Shown piece by piece: positions 33,156-41,736 of a stretch of DNA of 64,000 nucleotides. The DNA comes from Arthrobacter sp. 35W (GTDB lineage Bacteria > Actinomycetota > Actinomycetes > Actinomycetales > Micrococcaceae), in contig NZ_KI519455.1 in the NCBI RefSeq assembly GCF_000482545.1, positions 1,301,247-1,365,246 of the forward strand. The letters are read 5' to 3'. Both the position numbers and the translations under genes were made by a program. Within the stretch, counting starts at the first letter, position 1, and every line of letters starts with the position of its first letter. The notes beneath the pieces are model-generated. The model did no database searches. It was not told the DNA's origin and was given only the letters and a program-made list of their open reading frames with translations.

Positions 33156-34336
33156 CTGTCCTCAGTCTTTTCCGGCAGGTCGTGGAGAACCGGTTTGATC
33201 CGGACGCGCTCGATTCACTGGTCTCTTTCGGGGGCCGTCCGGTGATCGGCTTCCTTGACACCGGCTTCCCCGAAGAGCTGGCCATCGCGGCCGGCTTCCA
33301 GCCCATGCTGCTGACCGGCGACCCCCGGTCGGGCACTGGCACCGCCGATCCCTACCTTGACCTCTCGGCCCCGGACCGCGTGCGCCACCTCATCGAGGCG
33401 ATGGTCACCGGCCGCTACGACTCCGTCGATGTGCTCTGCGTGACAGGTGGCGACCGCTGGCTGGCGAACACGCACGGGTTCCTTGAGGCTTACCGGCAGA
33501 TCTCCGCCACCCCGGACTTTGGCGACGTGTACTACCTCGAGCGTGTGCGCGGCACCTACCGGGAGCACCGAGACTACAACCTGCACCTCCAGCGGGAGTT
33601 CCGGTCCTATCTCCAGGACCGCTCAGGCGCTGCGATCGACGACGACGCCCTCGCGGCTGCGATCACACTCACCAACGAGACCCGGTCGCTGCTGCGTGCG
33701 GTCTCCGCGCTTCGCAAGCAGGACGCCCCCCGGATCTCCGGCACGGACGCGCACACCATCACCGTGGCGTCGATGCTCATGCCGAAGCCGGACTTCAACG
33801 ATGCGCTCCGGCAGTTCCTGGCCAGCGAGGTGCCCACGGCCGCGGCGCAGTCCCCGGGCTTGAAGCGGGTCTTCCTGTCTGGCAGCTCGCTGGACCACGG
33901 AAGGCTCCACGAAATCGTGGAGGCGCTGCCTGCCGTCGTGGTGGGCGAGGACACCGAGTTCGGCGACCGCTACGCCCAGGCGCCGGTGGACCCGTCCATC
34001 GATCCGATGGAGGCGATCGCGGACCGCTACACCTTCAAATTCCCTGAGCCGTGGGCCTTTGGGGTGAAGCGGAGGGTCGGATTCAGGACCGATGCTGCAG
34101 TTGCCGCACGCGCCGACTGCGAGGTCTTCCTGCACTTGGCGAACGACACGTCGGTCGGGTGGGACTTCCCCGACCAACGGCGGGCACTCCAGGAACGGGG
34201 CATCCCCGTTCTTGCCCTGGCCGATCAGGACTATGCGTTCGCCGACGCGCAGGCCATCTCCGAAAAGGTCGCGGAGTTCCTCTCCCGGCTCCACGGAGAA
34301 CACAACACCATGAGGAAGGCAGAGGCAGAGGCATGA
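33152..34336 (+). CDS. 2-hydroxyacyl-CoA dehydratase-like subunit B, cysteine-poor
   Basis: The 394-residue protein is the HgdB/FldC-type partner of subunit A: PVIGFLDTGFPEELAIAAGF near the N terminus, a central helical region, then RVFLSGSSLDHGRLHEIVEA and the ERGIPVLALADQDY strand. It has only two cysteines. Cys96 lies four residues before the position where the family usually has a Cys-Asp pair (here GGD), and Cys323 (ARADCEVF) is off the usual position. The late family cysteine is replaced in ANDTSVGWDFP. No ATP-dependent activator gene is in the window. GTG is chosen because of GGAG 8 nt upstream and the GTGA overlap with the mini-ORF. Confidence 0.72.
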   Translation: MTVLSLFRQVVENRFDPDALDSLVSFGGRPVIGFLDTGFPEELAIAAGFQPMLLTGDPRSGTGTADPYLDLSAPDRVRHLIEAMVTGRYDSVDVLCVTGGDRWLANTHGFLEAYRQISATPDFGDVYYLERVRGTYREHRDYNLHLQREFRSYLQDRSGAAIDDDALAAAITLTNETRSLLRAVSALRKQDAPRISGTDAHTITVASMLMPKPDFNDALRQFLASEVPTAAAQSPGLKRVFLSGSSLDHGRLHEIVEALPAVVVGEDTEFGDRYAQAPVDPSIDPMEAIADRYTFKFPEPWAFGVKRRVGFRTDAAVAARADCEVFLHLANDTSVGWDFPDQRRALQERGIPVLALADQDYAFADAQAISEKVAEFLSRLHGEHNTMRKAEAEA

Positions 34337-35571
34337 ATAAGGGACTTCTGAGCGGAGCCCGGGCTCTTGATTTGACGGATGAGACTGGTTTCATCTGCGG
34401 CAAGGTTCTTGGCGAGCTTGGCATTGATGTGGTCAAGGTTGAGCGGCCCGGAGGTGACGCCTCCCGGTTGATCCCGCCGTTCCACCAGGATGTGCCCGGG
34501 GTGGAGCGCAGTCTTTATTGGAAGGCGTTCAACACCGGCAAGCGCGGCATCACGCTCGACATCGAGAACCCCAAGGGGGCGGAAGTTTTCCGCGAGCTGG
34601 TGAGCCGGGTCGACTTTGTCATTGAGTCCTTCGAACCCGGCTACCTCCAGCGGATAGGCCTCGGCTACGAAGCACTCCGCGCCATCAATCCGAAGATCGT
34701 GATTGTCTCCATCACACCCTTCGGCCAGAAGGGTCCCTACAGTCACTACAGGAGCTCTGAACTGATCGCGATCGCAATGAGCGGGGTCCTGAACAACACC
34801 GGAGACCCCGACCGGCCCCCGGTGAAGGAATCGCTGGACTCGGGCCTCTTCCACGCTGGGGTCTCGGGAGCGTTGGGGGGCGTGATGGCGTATTACCATT
34901 CGATGATCGCCGGCGAGGGGCAGCAGGTCGATGTCTCCGTCCAGGAGGTGGCCGCCAGCCGTCTGACGTCCTCGATTCTGGCCTGGGACCTTGAACGGGT
35001 ATCCCTGGCTCGTGATGGCCACAAGTCGCAGATGGGCCCGACCTCGACCGACTGGTTCTGGGCATGCAAGGACGGCCACCTGTTCTGGCACATGCTCGGC
35101 GGGGCGTTCGGCGCCCCCGCGAACCAGGCGCTCTCGGACTGGATGGACGAGTACCTTGACGAGAATCCGCTGCGCGAGGTCCGGGACTGGATGAAGTTCG
35201 ACAAGGCCGGCATTGCGCAGGAGCAGTGGAACCGCTTCGCTTCCGCGATCGGACCATTCTTCCTGAGATTCACCAAGGACGAGATCCGTGAACAGAACCT
35301 GAAGCGTGGCACGAACGCCACCGTGGCCAACGACCCCCACGATCTGCTCGAGAGCGAGCAGCTGCGCGGACGCGGCTACTGGACCCACCTGGACGACCCG
35401 GTGCTCGGCGACCTGAAGTTCCCGAAATACTTCTTCCAGTCCCGCGACACCGAGAACTTTAGCCTCACGGCGGCCCCCCAGCTTGGGGCGGACAACGAGG
35501 AAATCTACCGGAACGAACTCGGCCTGACGTCCGAGCAGATCGATGAACTAAGGAATGCACATGCCATCTGA
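34333..35571 (+). CDS. CaiB/BaiF class III CoA-transferase
   Basis: The 412-residue protein has the class III order: GARALDLTDETGFICGKVLG, GIDVVKVERPGGD, FNTGKRGITLDIENP, GPYSHYRSSELIAIAMSG and the SLDSGLFHAG region where the catalytic Asp is expected. It moves CoA between acids without ATP. With a second transferase directly after it, it may form a heteromer or act on a different acid. ATGA overlap with subunit B supports one polycistron. The substrate is unknown, though pairing with a dehydratase-like enzyme is also seen in phenyllactate and hydroxyglutarate fermentations. Confidence 0.87.
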   Translation: MNKGLLSGARALDLTDETGFICGKVLGELGIDVVKVERPGGDASRLIPPFHQDVPGVERSLYWKAFNTGKRGITLDIENPKGAEVFRELVSRVDFVIESFEPGYLQRIGLGYEALRAINPKIVIVSITPFGQKGPYSHYRSSELIAIAMSGVLNNTGDPDRPPVKESLDSGLFHAGVSGALGGVMAYYHSMIAGEGQQVDVSVQEVAASRLTSSILAWDLERVSLARDGHKSQMGPTSTDWFWACKDGHLFWHMLGGAFGAPANQALSDWMDEYLDENPLREVRDWMKFDKAGIAQEQWNRFASAIGPFFLRFTKDEIREQNLKRGTNATVANDPHDLLESEQLRGRGYWTHLDDPVLGDLKFPKYFFQSRDTENFSLTAAPQLGADNEEIYRNELGLTSEQIDELRNAHAI

Positions 35572-36811
35572 ACCCACTTCTCAGGCACCGTCGGCCATGG
35601 GAGCGCTTGCTGGAGTCAAGGTGCTCGACTTCGGCTGGGCGATCGTGGGATCGCTGACTGGCAAGTTCCTGGCCGATCACGGGGCCGAGGTGATCCGCGT
35701 TGAGTCCGCCTCCCGCCCTGACATGACCCGTGTGGACCGCCGCTACTCGAAATCTTCACAATCCAGCCTCGATGACAAGCCGTGGTTCGCGCACTTCAAC
35801 ACCTCCAAGCACAGCCTGTCGCTGGACCTGAAGAACCCCCGCTCGCGTGAGCTGCTCGACCGCCTGATCGCCTGGGCCGACGTCGTGAACGAGAACTTCA
35901 CTCCGGGAACTTTGCAACGGCTCGGACTGGACTATGACTACATGAAGACCATAAACCCGGACATCATCTTCATCAGCGGCAGCCTCTTCGGCCAGACCGG
36001 CCCGCTCGCGGAGGAGTGGGGCATCGACGGCACCGGTGCGGCCATTTCGGGACGCCTCAACCTGACCGGCTGGCCGGACCGCGTGCCCGTCACCCCGAGC
36101 TCGGGCATCTATGGCGACTACGTTGTGCCGCTGATGAACGCCACGGCGGTGGTCGCGGCGCTGGCGCACCGTGAGAAGACGGGGTTGGGCCAGTATATGG
36201 AAGCGAGCATGTTCGAAGTCACGGCACAGGAGATCACACCCGCCGTGCTCGACTGGCAGTCCAACGGCCGCCTCGCGGGGCGCACCGGCAACCGCGTGTC
36301 GAACGCGTCCCCACACGGCGTGTTCCCTTGCGCCGGCGATGACCGTTGGTGTGCGATCGCTGTGTTCTCAGACCAGGACTGGAACGATTTCGTGGCCGCC
36401 ATCGGCGGCCCGGACTGGGCCGCAGACAGCCGGTTCGCCACATTCGAGGCCCGGAAGGCAAACGAGGACGAGCTCGAGCGCCTTGTTGCGGAATGGACCT
36501 CCCCCCGCGACCCCCACGAGGTGATGGCGTACCTGCAGGAGCGCGGTGTCCGCGCCGCCGCTGTCCAAGGCCCGGCAGACATTATCGACAACGACCCGCA
36601 ACTGCGGGAGCGGGGATTCCTGCAGACCGTCGAACATTCGGTCCTGGGGCCATTCGGCCACCAGATGCCCCCGTTCAGGCTCAGCGCGACGCCGGCCCAG
36701 CTGCGCCCGGCCCCGAACATGGGCGAGCACAACGAGTACATCTGCACCGAACTGCTCGGCATGTCCGACCCCGAGTACATCGAGCTGCTGCTTGAGGACG
36801 TGTTCCGCTGA
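35561..36811 (+). CDS. CaiB/BaiF class III CoA-transferase
   Basis: The 416-residue protein follows the same fold: GVKVLDFGWAIVGSLTGKFL, GAEVIRVESASRPD, FNTSKHSLSLDLKNPRSREL, GQTGPLAEEWGIDGTGAAI and IYGDYVVPLMNA with the catalytic Asp. The second ATG (35561) is chosen since AAGGA lies 6 nt upstream; an ATG two codons earlier is too close. The overlap of 11 bp with the previous gene implies coupling. The two transferases differ widely in sequence and are not a recent duplication. Confidence 0.88.
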   Translation: MPSEPTSQAPSAMGALAGVKVLDFGWAIVGSLTGKFLADHGAEVIRVESASRPDMTRVDRRYSKSSQSSLDDKPWFAHFNTSKHSLSLDLKNPRSRELLDRLIAWADVVNENFTPGTLQRLGLDYDYMKTINPDIIFISGSLFGQTGPLAEEWGIDGTGAAISGRLNLTGWPDRVPVTPSSGIYGDYVVPLMNATAVVAALAHREKTGLGQYMEASMFEVTAQEITPAVLDWQSNGRLAGRTGNRVSNASPHGVFPCAGDDRWCAIAVFSDQDWNDFVAAIGGPDWAADSRFATFEARKANEDELERLVAEWTSPRDPHEVMAYLQERGVRAAAVQGPADIIDNDPQLRERGFLQTVEHSVLGPFGHQMPPFRLSATPAQLRPAPNMGEHNEYICTELLGMSDPEYIELLLEDVFR

Positions 36812-36851
36812 CGCGGAGCCCACAAATTTCGTTGATGAAGGGAAACAAGAC

Positions 36852-37658
36852 ATGGATCGTCTAACTGGCAAAACCAGTATCGTGACCGGCGCCGGGGAGG
36901 GCATCGGGCGCGCAATCGCCCGGATGTTCGCACGCGAAGGAGCTCAAGTTGTCGTCGCCAACCGCAACGAGGCGAATGGCAAAGAGACCGTCGAACTCAT
37001 CAAGGACGAGGGCGGTGAAGCCACCTTCATCCGCACGGATGTCACCGACACCGATGATGTGAAGCGGCTGGTCGAACAGACCGTGGCCGTCTATGGCAAG
37101 CTCGACGTGCTCTGCAACAACCACGGTGTCTATGGCCTGGACACACGCGAGATCAGTGACCTGCCCGAAGAGGACTGGGACCTGATGATGGACACCAACG
37201 CCAAGGGCGTATTCCTCACCACCAAGTACGCCGTCCCGGCGATGCGCGAGGCAGGTGGAGGCTCCATTATCAACATCTCCTCGATTGCGGCCCTCGCCAA
37301 GTCCGCGCAGCCGGCCTATGCAGCTTCCAAGGGAGCGGTGAATGCCTTCACCAAGGGCGTCGCCACGCAGGTGGCCGAGTTCAATATCCGTGCGAATGTG
37401 ATCTCGCCGAGCTCCATCGAGACCGACCGCCGCACGGAGGTGGCCGACTCCGCCAAGTACAAAAACGATTTCCAGGCCCATACCTCCGAGGACGAAGCGG
37501 CCGGGCACGTTGAGATCATCAACCGCGTGCTGCCCGGCTTCGGCGAGCCGGATGACATCGCCTACGCCGCGGTGTACCTCGCGTCGGACGAGTCCTCCTA
37601 TGTCACCGCCACCGTCATCCCCGTCGACGGCGGCACCACCCGGACCCGCACGGACTAG
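36852..37658 (+). CDS. SDR-family oxidoreductase
   Basis: The 268-residue SDR has VTGAGEGIGRA, Ser143/144, Tyr156 and Lys160 (YAASK) and a C-terminal PVDGGTTRTRTD. NNHG replaces the usual NNAG after strand 4, a minor variation. It is probably NAD(H)-linked and acts on a CoA-bound or free alcohol from the island pathway. It is very similar in layout to the next gene, suggesting consecutive steps or a duplicated reaction. It follows the CoA-transferase by 40 bp. Confidence 0.85.
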   Translation: MDRLTGKTSIVTGAGEGIGRAIARMFAREGAQVVVANRNEANGKETVELIKDEGGEATFIRTDVTDTDDVKRLVEQTVAVYGKLDVLCNNHGVYGLDTREISDLPEEDWDLMMDTNAKGVFLTTKYAVPAMREAGGGSIINISSIAALAKSAQPAYAASKGAVNAFTKGVATQVAEFNIRANVISPSSIETDRRTEVADSAKYKNDFQAHTSEDEAAGHVEIINRVLPGFGEPDDIAYAAVYLASDESSYVTATVIPVDGGTTRTRTD

Positions 37659-37713
37659 TGCGGCGGCAGGTTTGTCCAAGTTTGTGCAGCAACAGAGCTA
37701 AGTGAGGGATTGA

Positions 37714-38493
37714 ATGAACAGGCTCCAGGGAAAAGTCAGCATCATCACCGGCGCCGGCAGCGGCATTGGTCGTGGCATCGCGCAGAAATTCGCCGAGGAG
37801 GGCTCCGCCGTCGTCGTCGCGGATGCGTCGCCCGCCGGCGGGGAAGAGACCGTCGAACTCATCCGGGAAGCCGGCGGCACTGCCAACTTCCAGCAGGTGG
37901 ACGTCACCAATGCCGAGGATGTGGAGCGCCTCGCCCAGGACACGATCGGGCGCTACGGGGAGATTTCGGTGTTGGTGAACAATGCCGGCATCTCCGCAGG
38001 GGACACCCTGCGGATCCACGAGGTCACCGAGGAGGTCTGGGACCGCATCATGAATGTGAACCTCAAGGGCGTCTTCTTCTGCTGCAAGTACGTGCTCCCG
38101 GCCATGCTGGAGCGCGGCGGCGGCTCGATCGTCAACATCGCCTCGGCGGCGGCGCTTGGAATGGGCCCCCGCGCTGCATACGCGGCGTCCAAGGGCGGCG
38201 TGGCTTCGCTGACCCGCAGCATCGCCTTCCAATACGGCGAATACAACATCCGTGCCAACGCCATCTGCCCCGGCCCAGTGGATACCCCCATGAGCCGTGC
38301 AGCGCGCGCAAATGGCACTTACAAGCAGGCGCCGATCGTCGACCTCGCGATTGACCGCAGGGGCCAGCCCGAGGATATCGCCTACGCTGCCCTGTACCTG
38401 GCATCGGATGAGTCAAAGTACGTCACCTCGGACATGATCCTCGTCGACGGCGGCGCCATGCGCCTCCGCGCCGAGCAGTTCCGCAACAACTGA
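37714..38493 (+). CDS. SDR-family oxidoreductase
   Basis: The 259-residue SDR has ITGAGSGIGRG, NNAGISAG, Ser144, Tyr156 and Lys160. Its end SDMILVDGGAMRLRAEQ resembles the preceding SDR, so the two probably arose by duplication and then diverged. It is 55 bp after its neighbour and carries AAGUG-like spacing with GAGGG before the ATG. The substrate is unknown; an acyl-CoA alcohol or cyclic alcohol is the best guess from context. Confidence 0.87.
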   Translation: MNRLQGKVSIITGAGSGIGRGIAQKFAEEGSAVVVADASPAGGEETVELIREAGGTANFQQVDVTNAEDVERLAQDTIGRYGEISVLVNNAGISAGDTLRIHEVTEEVWDRIMNVNLKGVFFCCKYVLPAMLERGGGSIVNIASAAALGMGPRAAYAASKGGVASLTRSIAFQYGEYNIRANAICPGPVDTPMSRAARANGTYKQAPIVDLAIDRRGQPEDIAYAALYLASDESKYVTSDMILVDGGAMRLRAEQFRNN

Positions 38494-38524
38494 ATCCCCT
38501 ACCAAGAATTGAGCAAGGAAAATC

Positions 38525-38824
38525 ATGTCCACCATCAGCATCACCCCCGGACAGCGGCTGTACAGCGCCGTTTCGACGGCAGAGATCATCGTTGTCAAGG
38601 CCGCGTCAGTTGAGCTTGCCTGCACGGGCGAGTCCATGCTCGCTGCCCGGCCAGAGTCAACAACCTCGGCAGAGTCCGATGTTGCTGTCCAGCTCGGCAA
38701 ACGATACTCCGACGAGGAGAGCGGTTTGCTGGTGTTGTGCACCAAGGGAGGTCCCGGTCCGTTGACGGCCGACGGGCGCGTGATGAACGAACTCCAGACC
38801 GCGGCCCTTCCCTCCTCGGACTGA
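38525..38824 (+). CDS. Small conserved-looking protein of unknown function next to CoA ligase
   Basis: The 99-residue soluble protein has two cysteines, in ELACTGESM and LLVLCTKGG. The pattern LYSAVSTAEIIVVKA, then YSDEESGLLVLCTKGGPGPL, then TAALPSSD resembles small proteins I recall next to CoA ligases in actinobacteria, some with an extra cysteine near SAV. That recollection is not checked. It may be a zinc-ribbon-like or chaperone-type partner for the ligase, whose ATG is 5 bp after its stop. AGCAAGGAA precedes the ATG. Confidence 0.65.
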   Translation: MSTISITPGQRLYSAVSTAEIIVVKAASVELACTGESMLAARPESTTSAESDVAVQLGKRYSDEESGLLVLCTKGGPGPLTADGRVMNELQTAALPSSD

Positions 38825-38829
38825 CGACC

Positions 38830-40335
38830 ATGAACATTTCCGTCCTTCTCTCCATCGTTGCCGAAACCGTGCCCGACCGGGTGGCCGTGCGGGATGTCAA
38901 CACCCAGCTGAGGTACGGCCAGCTGAACCGTGCCTCGTCGGCCCTGGGGGCGCAGCTTAAGGCCTCGGGCTTCGAGAACGTGTCCATGATCGATACCAAC
39001 TCGGCAGCCTTCCCGCTGCTGTTCTTCGCGGCAGCCAAGGCGGGCATTCCGTTCGTCCCCTTGAACTACCGTCTCGCCGACGAGCAGTTGCGCCGCCAGG
39101 TGGAACGCCTTGACAACACGCTGGTGGTGACGGATCCGGTCGGCGCGGCGCGTCTGGCGGGGCTCACCAATGCGACGATCCGCCTGCGCAGCGAGCTCCT
39201 GAAGTCCGCGCTGGAGCCCGCCACCGACGTCGTCGTCGACAGTGATGATGACCAGAGCGGCACGGCCGCAGCCTGGCTCTTCACGAGCGGCACCACAGGG
39301 GAGCCTAAAATCGTGGTTCTCAAACACGATAGCCTGGCTTCGTACGTGCTCGGCACCGTGGATGCCGTCTCGGCCAGCGAAGCTGAAGCCGTTCTCGTCA
39401 GCGTCCCGCCGTACCATATCGCCGGCATGGCATCTGTGCTTACCTCGATGTTCGCTGGCCGCAAGATGGTCTACCTCGAGTCCTTCGACGCGGATACCTG
39501 GGTTGATGCCGCGGCCTGTGATGGCGTCACCCAGGCGATGGTGGTTCCAACGATGCTCCAGCGCATTCTCTCCGTTCTTGCGCAGCGGGGCGAGGCCCTT
39601 CCCCAGCTGCGCAACCTCTCCTACGGAGGAGGACGCATGCCGATCGAGCTGATCGAGGCTGCGATGGCGCAAATACCGCACGTCGGATTCACCAATGCCT
39701 ATGGGCTCACCGAGACCAGCTCCACCATCACCTTGCTTGGTCCGGACGACCACCGTGCCGCGCTGGCGAGCAGCGATCCCGCTGTGCGGGCCAGGCTCGG
39801 CTCGGTGGGCCGTCCGATTCCGGGCCTCGAACTTGAGGTCCGCGACGCCGAAGGAGCTCCAGCGGGTACCCGCGTCCAAGGCGAGATTTGGGTGCGCGGC
39901 CCCCAGATCTCCGGCGAATACAAGGGTAAGGGCTCGCAGCTGCAGGACGGATGGTTCTGCACCCGCGACGAAGGCTGGCTCGACGAGGAGGGCTACCTGT
40001 TCCTGCTGGGACGGGTCGACGACGTGATCGTTAGGGGAGGGGAGAACATCTCGCCCGGAGAGATCGAGGATGTGCTCCGCACCGACCCCGGTGTTGCCGA
40101 CGTCGCCGTCGTCGCCGACCCGGACGATACCTGGGGGGAGGTTCCCGTAGCGGTGATCGTCACGGCGGAGGGGGCCACGCCCGATCACGAGGCGCTCAAG
40201 ACCCTGGTACGCAGCAAGCTCCGCTCTTCGCGGGTGCCCGCACGCATTATCGAAGTGGACCAGCTGCCTTACAGCGAGATCGGCAAACTGCTGAGGATCT
40301 CCGTACGGGAATTGCTGCGGGAGCCTACGTCCTGA
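38830..40335 (+). CDS. AMP-forming acyl-CoA ligase
   Basis: The 501-residue ANL enzyme has the P-loop LFTSGTTGEPKIV, YGLTETSSTITL, the hinge GRVDDVIVRGGENISPGEIE and the terminal IGKLLR with the catalytic Lys. It activates a carboxylic acid to the CoA thioester via the adenylate. With the MFS transporter and the ABC importer it would give entry to the CoA pathway of the island. The acid is unknown; a cyclic or aromatic acid is likely given the PaaX regulators. The ATG is 5 bp after the small gene, so they are coupled. Confidence 0.9.
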   Translation: MNISVLLSIVAETVPDRVAVRDVNTQLRYGQLNRASSALGAQLKASGFENVSMIDTNSAAFPLLFFAAAKAGIPFVPLNYRLADEQLRRQVERLDNTLVVTDPVGAARLAGLTNATIRLRSELLKSALEPATDVVVDSDDDQSGTAAAWLFTSGTTGEPKIVVLKHDSLASYVLGTVDAVSASEAEAVLVSVPPYHIAGMASVLTSMFAGRKMVYLESFDADTWVDAAACDGVTQAMVVPTMLQRILSVLAQRGEALPQLRNLSYGGGRMPIELIEAAMAQIPHVGFTNAYGLTETSSTITLLGPDDHRAALASSDPAVRARLGSVGRPIPGLELEVRDAEGAPAGTRVQGEIWVRGPQISGEYKGKGSQLQDGWFCTRDEGWLDEEGYLFLLGRVDDVIVRGGENISPGEIEDVLRTDPGVADVAVVADPDDTWGEVPVAVIVTAEGATPDHEALKTLVRSKLRSSRVPARIIEVDQLPYSEIGKLLRISVRELLREPTS

Positions 40336-40446
40336 GAATCACACAAGCACAGGATGCACAGGGGCGCACTGCTTTTTGGGCAGGTGTGAGCGCCAATGAA
40401 GGCACCCTGGGGCGTTGTCCGGTTCCTCGGCAATGAGGGACCGGAC

Positions 40447-41640
40447 ATGATTCCAGAAAATGCGGCCGGGCCCGCACGGATTTGGACGCGGCAATTCGTC
40501 TTGGCGAGCGCCGTGTCCTTTTTCGCGGGCCTGGTTTTTTACCTATCGCTGACGATGATGTCCGTCTATGCCGTCGAACGGTTTCGGGCGAGCGACGCAA
40601 CGGCGGGGTTCGCAGCCAGCTCCTTCATCCTCAGCGCGGTGGGTGCCAGGTTCGGCAGTGGGCCCCTGATCAGCGCCTTCGGGCGGCGTCGCATTGTGCT
40701 CACCGGCGTGGTCATCTACGTCGTGGTGTCGGCGCTGTATCTCGCCGCGGACGATATTGCCCTGCTGATCTCGCTGCGCTTCGTCCATGGGTTCGCCTTT
40801 GGCGCGGTGACGACCACCATTACGTCCGGTGTGATGACAATTTTGCCCGTGAACCGGCGGGGAGAGGGGGTCGGGTACTACGGGATATCGTCGACATTGG
40901 GCACCGCTGTCGGTCCAATGCTCGCCGTCCTCCTTGTCGGCGCCTGGGGTTTCGACGCGCTCTTCATAGGTTGCGTGGCCTCGTCCAGCGCAGCATTCTT
41001 CGCTGCGCTCTTCCTGCGCCTTCCGGAAGGAAGAGCTGTGCGCGGCAAGCGACCCGGGCCGCGTCGGGCGAAGCTGACTGACGTCTTCGACGTGGCGGTG
41101 CTGCCCGTCGCTGCCGTCGTCGGCTTGGCGGGAATCGCCTACGCAGGGGTTCTCGCCTATCTCGCCCCCTACGCGCAGCAATTAGGGGCTGGTTGGAGCG
41201 TCGGCGTGTTCTACGTCGTGTACTCCATCGTCGTCCTTGCCGGGCGCTTGACGCTGGGTCGGGTGCAGGATGCCCGTGGCGACAACGCGATCATGTACCC
41301 GGTGCTCGCGGTGTTTGCGCTCGGCTTGGTCTTGCTTGGCTGCGCCAGATCCGGGCCGATGGTCGTGCTGAGCGCTATTTTTGTCGGCTTTGGTTTCGGC
41401 ATGCTCATGCCGACCATGCAGGTCATCGCCGTCAACCTCGTACCGTCGGCCCGCATCAACACCGCGGTGGCCACCGTCTACATCCTCCTCGACGCGGGCA
41501 CGGGACTGGCGCCGCTTCTGCTCGGGTTCTTGATTCTGGTGGCCGGGTACTCGGGCATGTACCTGATCTTGGCAGGTGTGCTGCTGCTCGCGCTGTTGCT
41601 CTATGCCCTCGTGCATGGACGTCACCGCGGTCGATGCTGA
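40447..41640 (+). CDS. MFS transporter
   Basis: The 397-residue protein has 12 predicted helices and the MFS loop 2-3 pattern GPLISAFGRRRIVLTG. It most resembles sugar- or drug-type MFS exporters and importers with GVMTILPVNRRGEGVGYYGI in helix 5. The ATG at 40447 is preferred over one 51 bp upstream since GAGGG lies 7 nt before it. It is 111 bp after the ligase on the same strand. The substrate is unknown; import of the acid or export of a by-product are both possible. Confidence 0.85.
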   Translation: MIPENAAGPARIWTRQFVLASAVSFFAGLVFYLSLTMMSVYAVERFRASDATAGFAASSFILSAVGARFGSGPLISAFGRRRIVLTGVVIYVVVSALYLAADDIALLISLRFVHGFAFGAVTTTITSGVMTILPVNRRGEGVGYYGISSTLGTAVGPMLAVLLVGAWGFDALFIGCVASSSAAFFAALFLRLPEGRAVRGKRPGPRRAKLTDVFDVAVLPVAAVVGLAGIAYAGVLAYLAPYAQQLGAGWSVGVFYVVYSIVVLAGRLTLGRVQDARGDNAIMYPVLAVFALGLVLLGCARSGPMVVLSAIFVGFGFGMLMPTMQVIAVNLVPSARINTAVATVYILLDAGTGLAPLLLGFLILVAGYSGMYLILAGVLLLALLLYALVHGRHRGRC

Positions 41641-41650
41641 TGCATTTCCA

Positions 41651-41672
41651 GGGAACCAGCATGTGGTTTCCC
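41651..41672. terminator. Possible terminator between convergent MFS and hydrolase genes
   Basis: GGGAACCA (41651-41658) pairs with TGGTTTCCC (41664-41672) with one bulged T and a GCATG loop, 10 bp after the MFS stop. There is no T-tract. A weak but well-placed call. Confidence 0.35.
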
Positions 41673-41736
41673 GGCAAGAGCCTGCGCGGGAGGGCCGGGG
41701 TCCGGCAGGCGCTGGATGCGCCGCCTGGGCACGCAG

